DNA from: Aristolochia californica
Lineage: Eukaryota > Streptophyta > Magnoliopsida > Piperales > Aristolochiaceae
Direction: 5' to 3'
NCBI GenBank assembly: GCA_029961685.1
Contig: JARWKL010000006.1
Coordinates: forward strand, 12,034,748-12,098,747
DNA length: 64,000 nt
The notes under the pieces are model-generated. The model was not told the DNA's origin. It did not search any database and saw only the letters and a list, made by a program, of their open reading frames with translations. The translations under genes and the position numbers were made by a program. Shown one piece after another: positions 12,992 to 24,616 of this stretch (positions are counted from its first letter, which is position 1; every line of letters begins with the position of its first letter).

Positions 12992-15900
12992 AAGCATGCA
13001 TATCCATATTTAAAACGTGTGTAGGATCAATTTCAAATCTCTATCTTATAAAATTCAAAGCTATTAGGGTTGAACTAGTGGAATTTCTCAAACTTGGATA
13101 TCAATACTTTTCTCTTCATTTGTGGTGTGTGAATAAATCTGTTTTACTTACATTGTTTGTTGTTTTAAAATTTTTCCATAAATCAACTCTAAAATTTTCA
13201 TTTTGTTGTGATTTATTTGCCTTTTTTATCTCTTTTTTTACCAGATAAAGGGAAAAGTGAAAACTAAGGTTTTTATTTAAGAAAAAATTATACATCTAAA
13301 ATGGAAATTTTTAGGATTCAAACTCTTTCGAGTTATTATATATTAGGTTTCTTAATCAACGGGAAAATGGGAAGGCGGGGGATTTTTAACTGAGTGTTGA
13401 CTCCTAATCCATAAATCATTCCTTACAAAAATATAGCTCGTTACACATGTTTAACCGATAAATAACTTTGCAATCATCTATGATTGTTAGGTTAGCTCTT
13501 TTTAAATGGGCAAAATAATGACTTGTTTGGCTCGTGTAAATATCCCAGCGCACGTTCACTTGAGAATTAATGAGGTTTGGAGCCCATAGGTCATTTGCAT
13601 CTTTAACATATTTCAAGCATGCATATCCATATTTAAAACATGAGTAGGATCAATTAGAAATCTCTTTCTTATAAAATTTGAAGCTATTAGGGTTGAACTA
13701 GAGGAATTTCCAAAACTTGGATATCAAAACTTTTGTGTTCATTTGTGGTGTGTGAATAAATATTTTTTACATACATTTGTTGTTCTTTTAAATTTTTTGC
13801 ATACATAAACTCTAAATTTTTTATTTTTTTGTGATCTATTTGCCTTTCTTATCTCTTTGTTTACGAGATAAAGAGAAAATTGAAAAGTGAGGCTTTTATT
13901 TAATAAAAAAGTATACATCTAAAATGGAAATTCACAAATGCAGAGAGATAAAATTACAAAAAGTGTCCGTAATTTTTTGGGATTTTAAACTCTTTCTTGT
14001 TTTTATATATTAGAATTCATAATCTCAGGAAAAGGGGGAGGTGGGGGATTTTTAACTATGTGTTGACTCCCAATCCATAAGTGTTTTTTACAAAAATATA
14101 GCCCGTTACACATGATTGACCGATAAATCACTTCATACTCATCTATGACTGTTAGGTAAGCTTTTTGGTCAATGGGCAAAATAATGGCTTGTTTAACTCA
14201 GGTAAATATCCCACCGCACATTTACATGAGAATTTCATGAGGTTAGGATCCCATAAATCATTCGCATCTTTAACATGTTTCAAGCATGCATATCCATATT
14301 TAAAACATGGGTAGGATCAATTTGAAATCTCTTTCTTATAAAATTCCATGCTATTAGGGTTGAACTAGTGGAATTTCCCAAACTTGGATATCAAAACTTT
14401 TGTCTTCATTTGTGGTATGGGAATAATTTTTTTTTACTTACATTTTTTGTTGTCTAAATTTTTTGCATACTTAAACTCTAAAATTTTCATTTTTTTGTGA
14501 TCTATTTGACTTTATTATCTCTTTGTTTACGAGATAAAGGGAAAAGTGAAAAGTTAGGTTTTGATTTAAGAAAAAAGTGTACATCTAAAATGGAAATGAA
14601 CTACGTAGAGAGATTTAATTCCATAAAGTGCCCGTAATTTTTAGGGATTGCAATCTCTTTCGAGTTTTTATTTATTAGGTTTCACAATCATCGGGAAAAG
14701 GGGAGGCGAGAGATTTTTAACTGAGTGTTGATTCCCAATCCATAAATCTTATCTTTCAAAAATATAGCTTGCTACACATGATTGACCGATAAATAACTTT
14801 ATAATCATCTATGAATCTTAGGTAAGCTTTTCTTAAATGGGCAAATAATGACTTGTTTGACTTGGGTAAATATCCCACCGCTCATTCACTTGAGAATTAA
14901 TGAGGTTCGGATGCCATAGGTCATTTGAATCGTTAACATGTTTCAAGCACGCATATCCATATTTAAAACATGTGTAGAATCAATTAGAAATCCCATTCTT
15001 ATAAAATTCCATGCTATTAGGGTTGAACAAGTGGAATCTCCCAAACTTGGATATCAAAACTTTTGAGTTCATTTGTGGTGTGTGAATAAATTTTCTCTAC
15101 TTACATTTGTTGTTGTTTTAAATTTTTTGCAAACATAAACTCTAAAATTTTCATTTTATTGTGATCTATTCGCCTTTTTATCTCTTTGTTTACGAGAAAA
15201 AGGAAAAAATGAAAACTCAGATTTTGATTTAAGAAAAAAGTATACATCTAATATGGAAATTCACAAATGTAGAGAGAGATAATTCCAAAAAAGTGACCGT
15301 AATTTCTAGGGATTGCAAACTCTTTCTAGTTTTTTTATATTAGGTTTTGCAATCGCCGGGAAAAAGGGGGACGCGAGGGATTTTTAACTAAGTGTTGACT
15401 CCCAATCCATAATTATTTTATGACAAAATTATAGGCCGTTACACATGATTGACCGATAATTCACATGACAATCATCTATGATTGTTAGGTCAGCTTTTTT
15501 TTCAATGGGAAAATAATGGCTTGTTTGACTCGGGTAAATATCCCACCGCACGTTCACTTAAGAATTTAATGAGGTTTGGATCCCATAGGTCATTCACATC
15601 CAAACATGTTACAAGCGTGCATATCCATATTTAAAACATGTGTAGGATCAATTTCAAATCTCTTTCTTATAAAATTCCAAGCTATTAGGGATGAACTAGT
15701 GGAATTTCCCAAACTTGGATATCAAATTTTTTTTCTTCATTTGTGTTGTGTGAATAAATTTTATTTAGTTACATTTTTTGTTGTTTTAAATTTTTTGCAT
15801 ACATAAACTCTAAAAGTTTCAATTTTTTGTGATCTATTTACGTTTTTTATCTCTTTGTTTACAAAATAAAGGAAAAAGTGTAAACTCAGGTTTTGATTTA

Positions 15901-16946
15901 AAAAAGAAGTATACATCTAAAATGAAAATTCACAAATGGAGAGAGATATAATTCCAAAAAGTGTCCGTAATTTTTAGGGATTGCAAACTCTTTCTAGTTT
16001 TTATATATTAGTTTTTGCAATCGTCGGGAAAAAGGGGGAGGCGGGGGATTTTTAACTGAGTGTTGACTCCCAATCCATAATTCATTTCTTACAAAAATAT
16101 AGCCCCTTACGCATGATTGCTCGATAAATAACTTTACAATCATCTATGATTGTTAGGTCAGCTTTTTGGTAAAAGGCAAAATAATGGTTTGTTTGACTCG
16201 GGTAAATATCCAAGCACACGTTCACTTGAGAATTTAATGAGGTTTGGATCCCATCGGTGATTTGCATCTTAAAATGTTTCAAGCAAGCATATCCATATTT
16301 AAAGCATGGGTAGGATCAATTAGAAATCTCCTTCTTATAAAATTCCAAGTTATTAGGGTTGAACTAGAGGAAGTTCCCCAACATGGATATCAAAACGTTT
16401 GTGTTCATTTGTATTCTGTGAAAAAAAAATTTATTTACATTTGTTGTTTTTTTATTTTTTTTCATATATAAACTCTAAAATTTTTATTTTGTTGTGATGT
16501 ATTTACCTTTTTATCTCTTTGTTTATGAGATAAAAGGAAAATTGAAAACTCATGTTTTGATTTAAGAAAAAAGTATACATCTAAAATGGGAGTTCACAAA
16601 TTTAGAGAGAGATAATTCCAATACGTGTCCAAAAATTTGAAGGAATTGCAAACTCTTTCTAGTTTTTATATATTATGTTTCACAATCATCAGCAAAAGTG
16701 GGAGGCAGTGGATTTTTAATAGAGTGTTGACTCCCAATCCATAAGTAATTTCTTACAAAAATATAGTCTGTTACGCATGATTGATCGATAAATCACTTTA
16801 CAATCATCTATGATTGTTAGGTCAACTTTTTTGTAAATGGGCAAAACAATGGATAGTTTTACTCGGGTAAATATCCCACCACACATTCACTTGAAAATTT
16901 AATGAGGTTTGGATCCCATGGGTCATTTGCATCATTAATATGTTTC
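12992..16946 (+). repeat. Array segment 4: family A block, copy 1
   Basis: Monomer starts are 12992, 13615, 14282, 14945, 15613 and 16281. The unit at 12992 is only 623 bp because about 42 bp are missing near 13,308 (between 'aaaatggaaat' and 'tttagg'). The monomer series carries diagnostic variants in order: 'ctatgactgttagg' (14.15 kb), 'cgctcattcacttgag' (14.88 kb), 'gggatgaac' (15.69 kb) and 'attgctcgataaataac' (16.12 kb). The same order is seen at 43.7-47.9 kb, and its first part at 59.2-61.9 kb. Confidence 0.9.
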
Positions 16947-18670
16947 AAGCGTGCATATCCATATTAAAACATGAGTAGGATCAATTACAAATCTCTGTCT
17001 TATAAAATTCCAAGCTATTAGGGTTGAACTAGTGGAATTTCCCAAACTAGGATATCAAAACTTTTGTCTTCAATTGTGGTGTTAATAAATTTTCTATACT
17101 TACATTTGTTGTTGTTTTTTATTTTTTGCATACCTAAACTCTAACATTTTCATTTTTGTTGTGATCTATTTGCCTTTTTATCACTTTGTTTACAAGATAT
17201 AGGGATAACTGAAAACTAAGGTTTTGATTTAAGAAGAAAGTATATATCTAAAATGGAAATGCACAAATGTAGAGAGAGATAATTCAGAAAAGTGTTCGTA
17301 ATTTTTAGGGATTCCAAACTATTTCAAGTGTTTATATATTTGACTTTGCAATTGTCGGGAAAAGGGGGAGGCGGGGGACTTTTACCTGAGTGTTGATTCC
17401 CAATCCATAAGTTATTTCTTAAAAACTATACCCTGTTAGGAATGATTGATTGATAAATCACTTTACCATTATGTATGATTGTTAGGTCAGTTTTCTTGTA
17501 AATGGGCAAAATTATGGCATGTTTTACTCGAGTAAATATCCCACCGCACGTTCACTTGAGAATTTAATGAGGTTTTGATCCCATAGGTCATTTGCATCTT
17601 TAACATACTTCAAGCTTGCATATCCATATTTAAAACACGTGTAGGAGCAATTAGAAATCTCTTTGTTATAAAATTCCAAGCTATTATGGTTTAACTAGTG
17701 GAATTTCCCAAACTTGGATATCAAAACTTTTGTGTTCATTTGTGGTGTGTGAATAAGTTTCCTTTACTTACATTTGTTGTCGTTTTAATTTTTTTACACA
17801 CATAAACTCTAAAATTTTCATTTTGTTGTGATCTATTTGCCTTTTTATCTCTTTGTTTACGAGATAAAGGGAAAAGAGAAAACTCAGGTTTTGATTTAAG
17901 AAAAAAGTATACATCTAAAATTCAAATGCACAAAAGTAGTGAGTGATAATTCCAAAAAGTACCAGAAAGTTTTAGGGATTGCAAACTCTTTCTAGTTTTT
18001 ATAAGGGGAAGGCATAAGTCATTTCTGACAAAAATATAGCCCGTTACGCATGATTCACCGATAAATCACTTCACAATCATCTATGATTGTCAGGTCAGTT
18101 TTTTTTTTTAAATGGGAAAAATAATGGCTTGTTTGACTCGAGTAAATATCCCTCCGCACGTTCACTTGAGAATTTAATGAGGTTTGGATCCCATAGGTCA
18201 TTTGCATCTTTAACCTGTTTCAAACATGCATATCCACATTTAAAACATGTGTAGGATCCATTAGAAATCTCTTTCTCATAAAATTCCAAGCTATTAGGGT
18301 TGAACTAGTGGAATTTCCAAAATTTGGATATCAAAACTTTTGTGTTCATTTATGGTGTAAGAATAAGTTTTCTTTACTTACATTTGTTGTTGTTTTAATT
18401 TTTTTGCATACATAAACTTTAAATTTTTCATTTTGTTGCGATCTATTTGCCTTTTTATCTATTTGTTTACACGATAAATGGAAAAGTGAAAATTGATGTT
18501 TTGATTTAAGAAAGAAGTAGACAACTAAAATGGAAATGCACAAATGTAGAGAGAGATAATTCCAAAAAAATGTCCGTAATTTTATGGGATTGCAAACTCT
18601 TTCTAGTTTTTATATATTAGGTTTCGCAATCATCGGGAAAAGGAGGAGGCGGGGGGGGGTGGTTTATTTC
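16947..18670 (+). repeat. Array segment 5: three monomers, one shortened
   Basis: Starts are 16947, 17612 and 18222. The unit at 17612 is 610 bp long: near 18,001-18,016 the text runs 'tttttataaggggaaggcat', with losses on both sides of the G-rich box. The unit from 18222 has the variants 'ttgcgatctatttg' and 'gaaaattgatgttttg', also found at 62.4 kb. The segment ends in an expanded G-rich box at 18,640-18,662, where a recent duplication begins. Confidence 0.88.
18640..18662 (+). repeat. Expanded G-rich box at a duplicon edge
   Basis: The box runs 'aggaggaggc', nine G, 't' and 'gg', followed by an unusual 'tttatttc'. The left edge of the recent duplicon (18,671) lies 8 bp downstream. Confidence 0.85.
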
Positions 18671-20417
18671 AGTGTTGTTTACCTATCCAGAAGTCTTTTC
18701 TTACAAAAATATATCCCCTTAGGCATGTTTGACCGATAAATCACTTTACAATCATCTATGATTGTTAGGTCAGCTTTTTTTGTAAATGGGCAAAATAATG
18801 GCTTGTTTGACTCGTGTAAATATCCCACCACACGTTCACTTGAGAATTAATTGATGTTTGGATCCCATAGGTCATTTGCATCTTTAACATTTTTAACGAA
18901 TGCATATCCATATTTTAAGCATGTGTAGGATCAATTAGAAATTTCTTTCTTTTAAAATTTCAAGCTAGTTGGGTTGAACTAGAGGAATTTCCCAAACTTG
19001 GATATCAAAAATTTTGTGTAAATTTGTGGTGTTTGAATAAATTTTCTTTACTTACATTTGTTGTTGTTTTGAATTTTTTGCCTACATAAACTCTAAATTT
19101 TTTATTTTGTTGTGATTTATTTGCATTTTTATCTCTTTGTTTACGAGATAAAGGGAAAAGTGAAAAATCACATTTTTTTATTTAATAAAAAAATATACAT
19201 CTAAAATAGAAATGCACAAATAGAGAGAGATAATTCTAAAAAGTGTCCATAATTTTTAGGGATTGCAAACTCTTTCTAGTTTTTATATATTATGCTTCGC
19301 AATCGTCGGGAAAAGGGGGAGGCGGGGGATTTTTAACTAAGTGTTGACTCCCAATCCATAAGTCATTTCTTACAAAAATATAGCCCGTTACACATGATTC
19401 ACTGATAAATCAATTTACAATCATCTATGATTGTTAGGTCTGCTTTCTTGTAAATAGGCAAAATAATGGGTTGTTTGACTCAGGTAAATATCTCACTGCA
19501 CGTTCACTTGAGAATTTAATGAGGTTGAGATCCCATAGGTCATTTCCATCTTTAACTTGTTTCAAGTATGGATATCCATATTTAAAACTTGAGTAGGATC
19601 AATTAGAAATATCTTTCTTTTAAAATTCCATGCTATTAGGGTTGGACTAGTGGAATTTCCTATACTTGGATATCAAAAGTTTTGTGTTCAATTGTGGAGT
19701 GTAAATTAATTATCTATACTTACATTTGTTGTTGTTTAAAATTTGTTGCATACCTAAACTCTAACATTTTTATGTTTTTGTGATCTATTTGCCTTTTTAT
19801 TTCTTTGTTTATGAGATATAGGGAAAAGTGAAAACTAAGGTTTTGATTTAAGCAGAAAGTACACATCTAAAATGGAAATGCTCAAATGTAGAGAGAGATA
19901 ATTCCAAAAAGTGCCCATAATTTTTAGGGATTGCACACTCTTTTGAGTTTTTATATATTAGGTTTCGCAATCATCAGGAACATGGGGAGGCGGGGGAATT
20001 TTATATGAGTGTTGACTCCCAATCCAAAAGTCATTTCCTACAAAAATATAGCTCATTACACATGTTTGACGGATAAATAGCTTTACAATCATTTATGATT
20101 GTGAGGTCAGCTTTTTTTAAATGGGCAAAATAATGGCTTGTTTGACTCCGGTAAATATCCCACCGCACGTTCACTCTAGAATTAATGAGGTTTGGATCAC
20201 ATAGGTCATTTGCATCTTTAACATGTTTCAAGCATGCATATTCTTATTTAAAACATGTGTAGGATCAATTAAAAATCTCTTTCTTATAAAATTCCAAGCT
20301 ATTAGGGTTGAACAAGTGAAATTTCCAGAAGTTCGGTATCAAAACTTTTGTGTTCATTTGTAGTGTGTAAATAAATTTTCTTTACTTACAATTGTTGTTG
20401 TTTTAAATTTTTTGCAT
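18671..20417 (+). repeat. Recent duplicon, copy 1 (~1.75 kb)
   Basis: This stretch is almost identical to 22,678-24,422. By reading both copies side by side I count about six differences (substitutions near 18,684, 19,295, 19,340 and 20,391; single-base indels near 19,327 and 19,394). The offset falls from 4,007 to 4,005, six monomers. Monomer starts inside are 18896, 19564 and 20230. Flanks differ: the left edge lies just after the G-rich box, and the right edge lies in the common T-rich part at 20,390-20,417. The alternative is an assembly artefact. Confidence 0.93.
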
Positions 20418-22677
20418 ACATAAACTCTAAAATTTTCATTTTTTTTGTGATCTATTTGGCTTTTTTATCTCTTTGTTTACGAGATAAAGAGAAAAGTGAA
20501 AACTTAGGTTTTGATTTAAGAAAAAAGTATACATCTAAAATGGAAATTCACAAATGAAGAGAGATATAATTCCAAAAAGTGTCCATAATGTTTAGGGATT
20601 ATAAACTCTTTCTAGTTTTTATATTTTAGGATTCGAAAGCTTCGGGAAAAAGGGGAGGCAAGGGCTTTTTAACCGTGTGTTGAATCCCAACCCATAAGTA
20701 TTTTCTTAAAAAAATATAGCCCATTACGCATGATTGACCGATAAATCACTTGACAATCATCTATGATTGTTTGGTCAGTTTTTTTTTCAATGGGCAAAAT
20801 AATGGCTTGTTTGACTATGGTAAATATCCTACCACACGTTCACTTGAGAATTTAATGTGGTTAGGATCCAATAAGTCATTTACATCTTTAATATGTTTCT
20901 AACATGCATATCCATATTTAAAACGTGTAGGATCAATTAGAAATCACTTTCTTCTCAAATTCCAAGCTAATAGGGTTGAACTAGTGCAATATCCCAAACT
21001 TGGATATCAAAACGTTTGTGTTCATTTGTGGTGTCTGAATAAATTTTCTTTACTTACATTTGTTGTTGTTTAAAATTTTTTGCATACATAAACTCTAAAA
21101 TTTTCATTTTGTAGTGATCTATTTGCCTTTTAATCTCTTTATTTATGAGAAAAAGGGAAAAGTGAAAACTCAAGTTTTGATTAAAGAATAAAAGTTTACA
21201 ACTATAACGGAAAAACACAAATATAGAGAGAGATAATTCAAAAAAATGTCTGTAATTTTTAAGGATTGCAAACTCTTTCTAGTTTTTATATTTTAGGTTA
21301 CACAATCGCCAGGAAAACGGGATGCCGGGGATTTTTAACTGAGTGTTGATTCTCAATCCATATGGCATTTCTAACAAAAATAAAGCCCGTTACACATGAT
21401 TGACCGATAAATCACTTTACAATCATCCATGATTATCAGGTCAACTTTTTTTGTAAAAGGGCAAAATAATGGCTTGTTTGACTCAGGTAAATATCCAACC
21501 GCACGTTCACTTGAGAATTTAATGAAGTTTGAATCTCATAGGTCATTTTATTTTTAACATGCTTCAAGCATGCATATCCGTATTTAAAACAAGTGTATGA
21601 TCAATTAGAAATCTATTTCTTATGAAATTCCATGACATTATGGTTGAACGTGTGGAATTTCCAAAACTTGGATATCAAAACTTTTGCATTCATTTGTGGT
21701 GTGTGAATAAATTTTCTTTACTTACATTTCTTTTTTTTTTACTTTTTTGCATGCATAAACTCTAAATTTTTTATTTTGTAGTGATCAATTTGCCTTTTTA
21801 TCTCTCTATTTGAGAGATAGAGGGAAAAGTGAAAACTCAAGTTTTGCTTTAAAAAAAAAAGAATACACCTGAAATGGAAATGCACAAATGTAGAGAGAGA
21901 TAATTCCAAAAAATGTCTATAATTTTAAGGGATTGCAAACTCTTTCTAGTTTTTATATATTAGGTTTTGCAATCGTCGAGAAAAGGGTGAGGCGGGGGAT
22001 TTTTAACTGACTGTGGACTCCCAATCTATAAGTCATTTCACACAAAAATATAACCCCTTACGCATGATTGACCGATAAATCACTTTACAATCATCTATGA
22101 AAGTTAGGTCAGATTTTTTGTAAGTGGGTAAAATAATGGCTTATTTAACTCGGGTAAATCTCCCACCACACATTCACTTGAGAATTTAATAAGGTCTGGA
22201 TCTCGTAGGTCATTTTCATCTTTAACATGTATCAAGCATGCATATCTACATTTAAAACATGTGTAGGATCAATTAGAAATCTGTTTCTTATAAAATTCCA
22301 AGCTATTAAGGTTGAACAAGTGGAATTTCCCAAACTTGGATATCAAAACTTTTTTGTTCATTTGTGGTGTGTGAATAATTTTTTTTTACTTACATTTGTT
22401 GTTGTTTTAAATTTTTTGCATCCATTTACAACAAAATTTTCATTTTGTTGTGTACTATTTGCATTTTTATCTATGTGTTTGCGAGATAAAGGGAAAAGTT
22501 AAAACTCACATTTTGATTTAAGCAAAAAGCATACATCTAAAATGGAAATTCAAAAATGTAGAGAGAGATTATTCCAAAAAGTTTTTGTAATTTTTAGGGA
22601 TTGCAAAATTTTTCTTGTTTTTATATATTAGGTTTCGCAATCATAGGGAAAATGTCGAGGCGGGGGATTTTTAACTG
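20418..22677 (+). repeat. Array segment between the two duplicon copies
   Basis: Starts are 20900, 21566 and 22234, all with normal spacing. The unit from 21566 contains a variant hairpin with both arms changed (21,799-21,819) and resembles the unit at 51,696. The unit from 22234 ('aataaggtctggatctc' just before it, 'tccatttacaac' at 22,421) resembles those at 27290, 37850, 41126 and 52365. About 150 bp of it (22,390-22,538) recur at 24,391-24,539. Confidence 0.9.
21799..21819. repeat. Variant hairpin tatctctc-N5-gagagata
   Basis: Arms 'tatctctc' and 'gagagata' form a perfect 8-bp stem with a 5-base loop. Related monomers at 26.86, 40.69 and 51.27 kb have 'tatctctt' with 'aagagata', so the innermost pair changed from T-A to C-G on both sides. 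The same form is at 51,931-51,951 in a homologous monomer. Confidence 0.75.
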
Positions 22678-24422
22678 AGTGTTGTTTACCAATCCAGAAG
22701 TCTTTTCTTACAAAAATATATCCCCTTAGGCATGTTTGACCGATAAATCACTTTACAATCATCTATGATTGTTAGGTCAGCTTTTTTTGTAAATGGGCAA
22801 AATAATGGCTTGTTTGACTCGTGTAAATATCCCACCACACGTTCACTTGAGAATTAATTGATGTTTGGATCCCATAGGTCATTTGCATCTTTAACATTTT
22901 TAACGAATGCATATCCATATTTTAAGCATGTGTAGGATCAATTAGAAATTTCTTTCTTTTAAAATTTCAAGCTAGTTGGGTTGAACTAGAGGAATTTCCC
23001 AAACTTGGATATCAAAAATTTTGTGTAAATTTGTGGTGTTTGAATAAATTTTCTTTACTTACATTTGTTGTTGTTTTGAATTTTTTGCCTACATAAACTC
23101 TAAATTTTTTATTTTGTTGTGATTTATTTGCATTTTTATCTCTTTGTTTACGAGATAAAGGGAAAAGTGAAAAATCACATTTTTTTATTTAATAAAAAAA
23201 TATACATCTAAAATAGAAATGCACAAATAGAGAGAGATAATTCTAAAAAGTGTCCATAATTTTTAGGGATTGCAAACTCTTTCTAGTTTTTATATATTAT
23301 GTTTCGCAATCGTCGGGAAAAGGGGGAGGCGGGGATTTTTAACTGAGTGTTGACTCCCAATCCATAAGTCATTTCTTACAAAAATATAGCCCGTTACACA
23401 GATTCACTGATAAATCAATTTACAATCATCTATGATTGTTAGGTCTGCTTTCTTGTAAATAGGCAAAATAATGGGTTGTTTGACTCAGGTAAATATCTCA
23501 CTGCACGTTCACTTGAGAATTTAATGAGGTTGAGATCCCATAGGTCATTTCCATCTTTAACTTGTTTCAAGTATGGATATCCATATTTAAAACTTGAGTA
23601 GGATCAATTAGAAATATCTTTCTTTTAAAATTCCATGCTATTAGGGTTGGACTAGTGGAATTTCCTATACTTGGATATCAAAAGTTTTGTGTTCAATTGT
23701 GGAGTGTAAATTAATTATCTATACTTACATTTGTTGTTGTTTAAAATTTGTTGCATACCTAAACTCTAACATTTTTATGTTTTTGTGATCTATTTGCCTT
23801 TTTATTTCTTTGTTTATGAGATATAGGGAAAAGTGAAAACTAAGGTTTTGATTTAAGCAGAAAGTACACATCTAAAATGGAAATGCTCAAATGTAGAGAG
23901 AGATAATTCCAAAAAGTGCCCATAATTTTTAGGGATTGCACACTCTTTTGAGTTTTTATATATTAGGTTTCGCAATCATCAGGAACATGGGGAGGCGGGG
24001 GAATTTTATATGAGTGTTGACTCCCAATCCAAAAGTCATTTCCTACAAAAATATAGCTCATTACACATGTTTGACGGATAAATAGCTTTACAATCATTTA
24101 TGATTGTGAGGTCAGCTTTTTTTAAATGGGCAAAATAATGGCTTGTTTGACTCCGGTAAATATCCCACCGCACGTTCACTCTAGAATTAATGAGGTTTGG
24201 ATCACATAGGTCATTTGCATCTTTAACATGTTTCAAGCATGCATATTCTTATTTAAAACATGTGTAGGATCAATTAAAAATCTCTTTCTTATAAAATTCC
24301 AAGCTATTAGGGTTGAACAAGTGAAATTTCCAGAAGTTCGGTATCAAAACTTTTGTGTTCATTTGTAGTGTGTAAATAAATTTTCTTTACTTACATTTGT
24401 TGTTGTTTTAAATTTTTTGCAT
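22678..24422 (+). repeat. Recent duplicon, copy 2 (~1.75 kb)
   Basis: Second copy of 18,671-20,417, about 99.6% identical by eye. Monomer starts are 22902, 23569 and 24235. The left edge again coincides with the end of the G-rich box and 'agtgttgttt'. At the right edge the sequence leaves the copy-1 type inside 'ttgttgttttaaattttttg' and continues as the type seen at 22.4 kb, so it ends in a recombination junction and not in ordinary array sequence. Confidence 0.93.
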
Positions 24423-24616
24423 CCATTTACAACAAAATTTTCATTTTGTTGTGTACTATTTGCATTTTTATCTATGTGTTTACGAGATAAAGGGAAAAGT
24501 TAAAACTCACATTTTGATTTAAGCAAAAAGCATACATCTATACATCCCACCGCACGTTCACTCTAGAATTAATGAGGTTTGGATCACATAGGTCATTTGC
24601 ATCTTTAAATTGTTTC
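24423..24616 (+). repeat. Mosaic end of a 382-bp truncated monomer
   Basis: The unit starting at 24235 is only 382 bp long. Its part 24,391-24,540 copies 22,390-22,538 with one difference seen (offset 2,001, three monomers). At 24,540/24,541, after 'catacatcta', it jumps to 'tacatcccaccgcacg', and 24,546-24,608 then repeats 24,163-24,225 base for base, including the rare 'gttcactctag' and 'ggatcacatagg'. About 286 bp of the monomer are missing. Confidence 0.9.
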
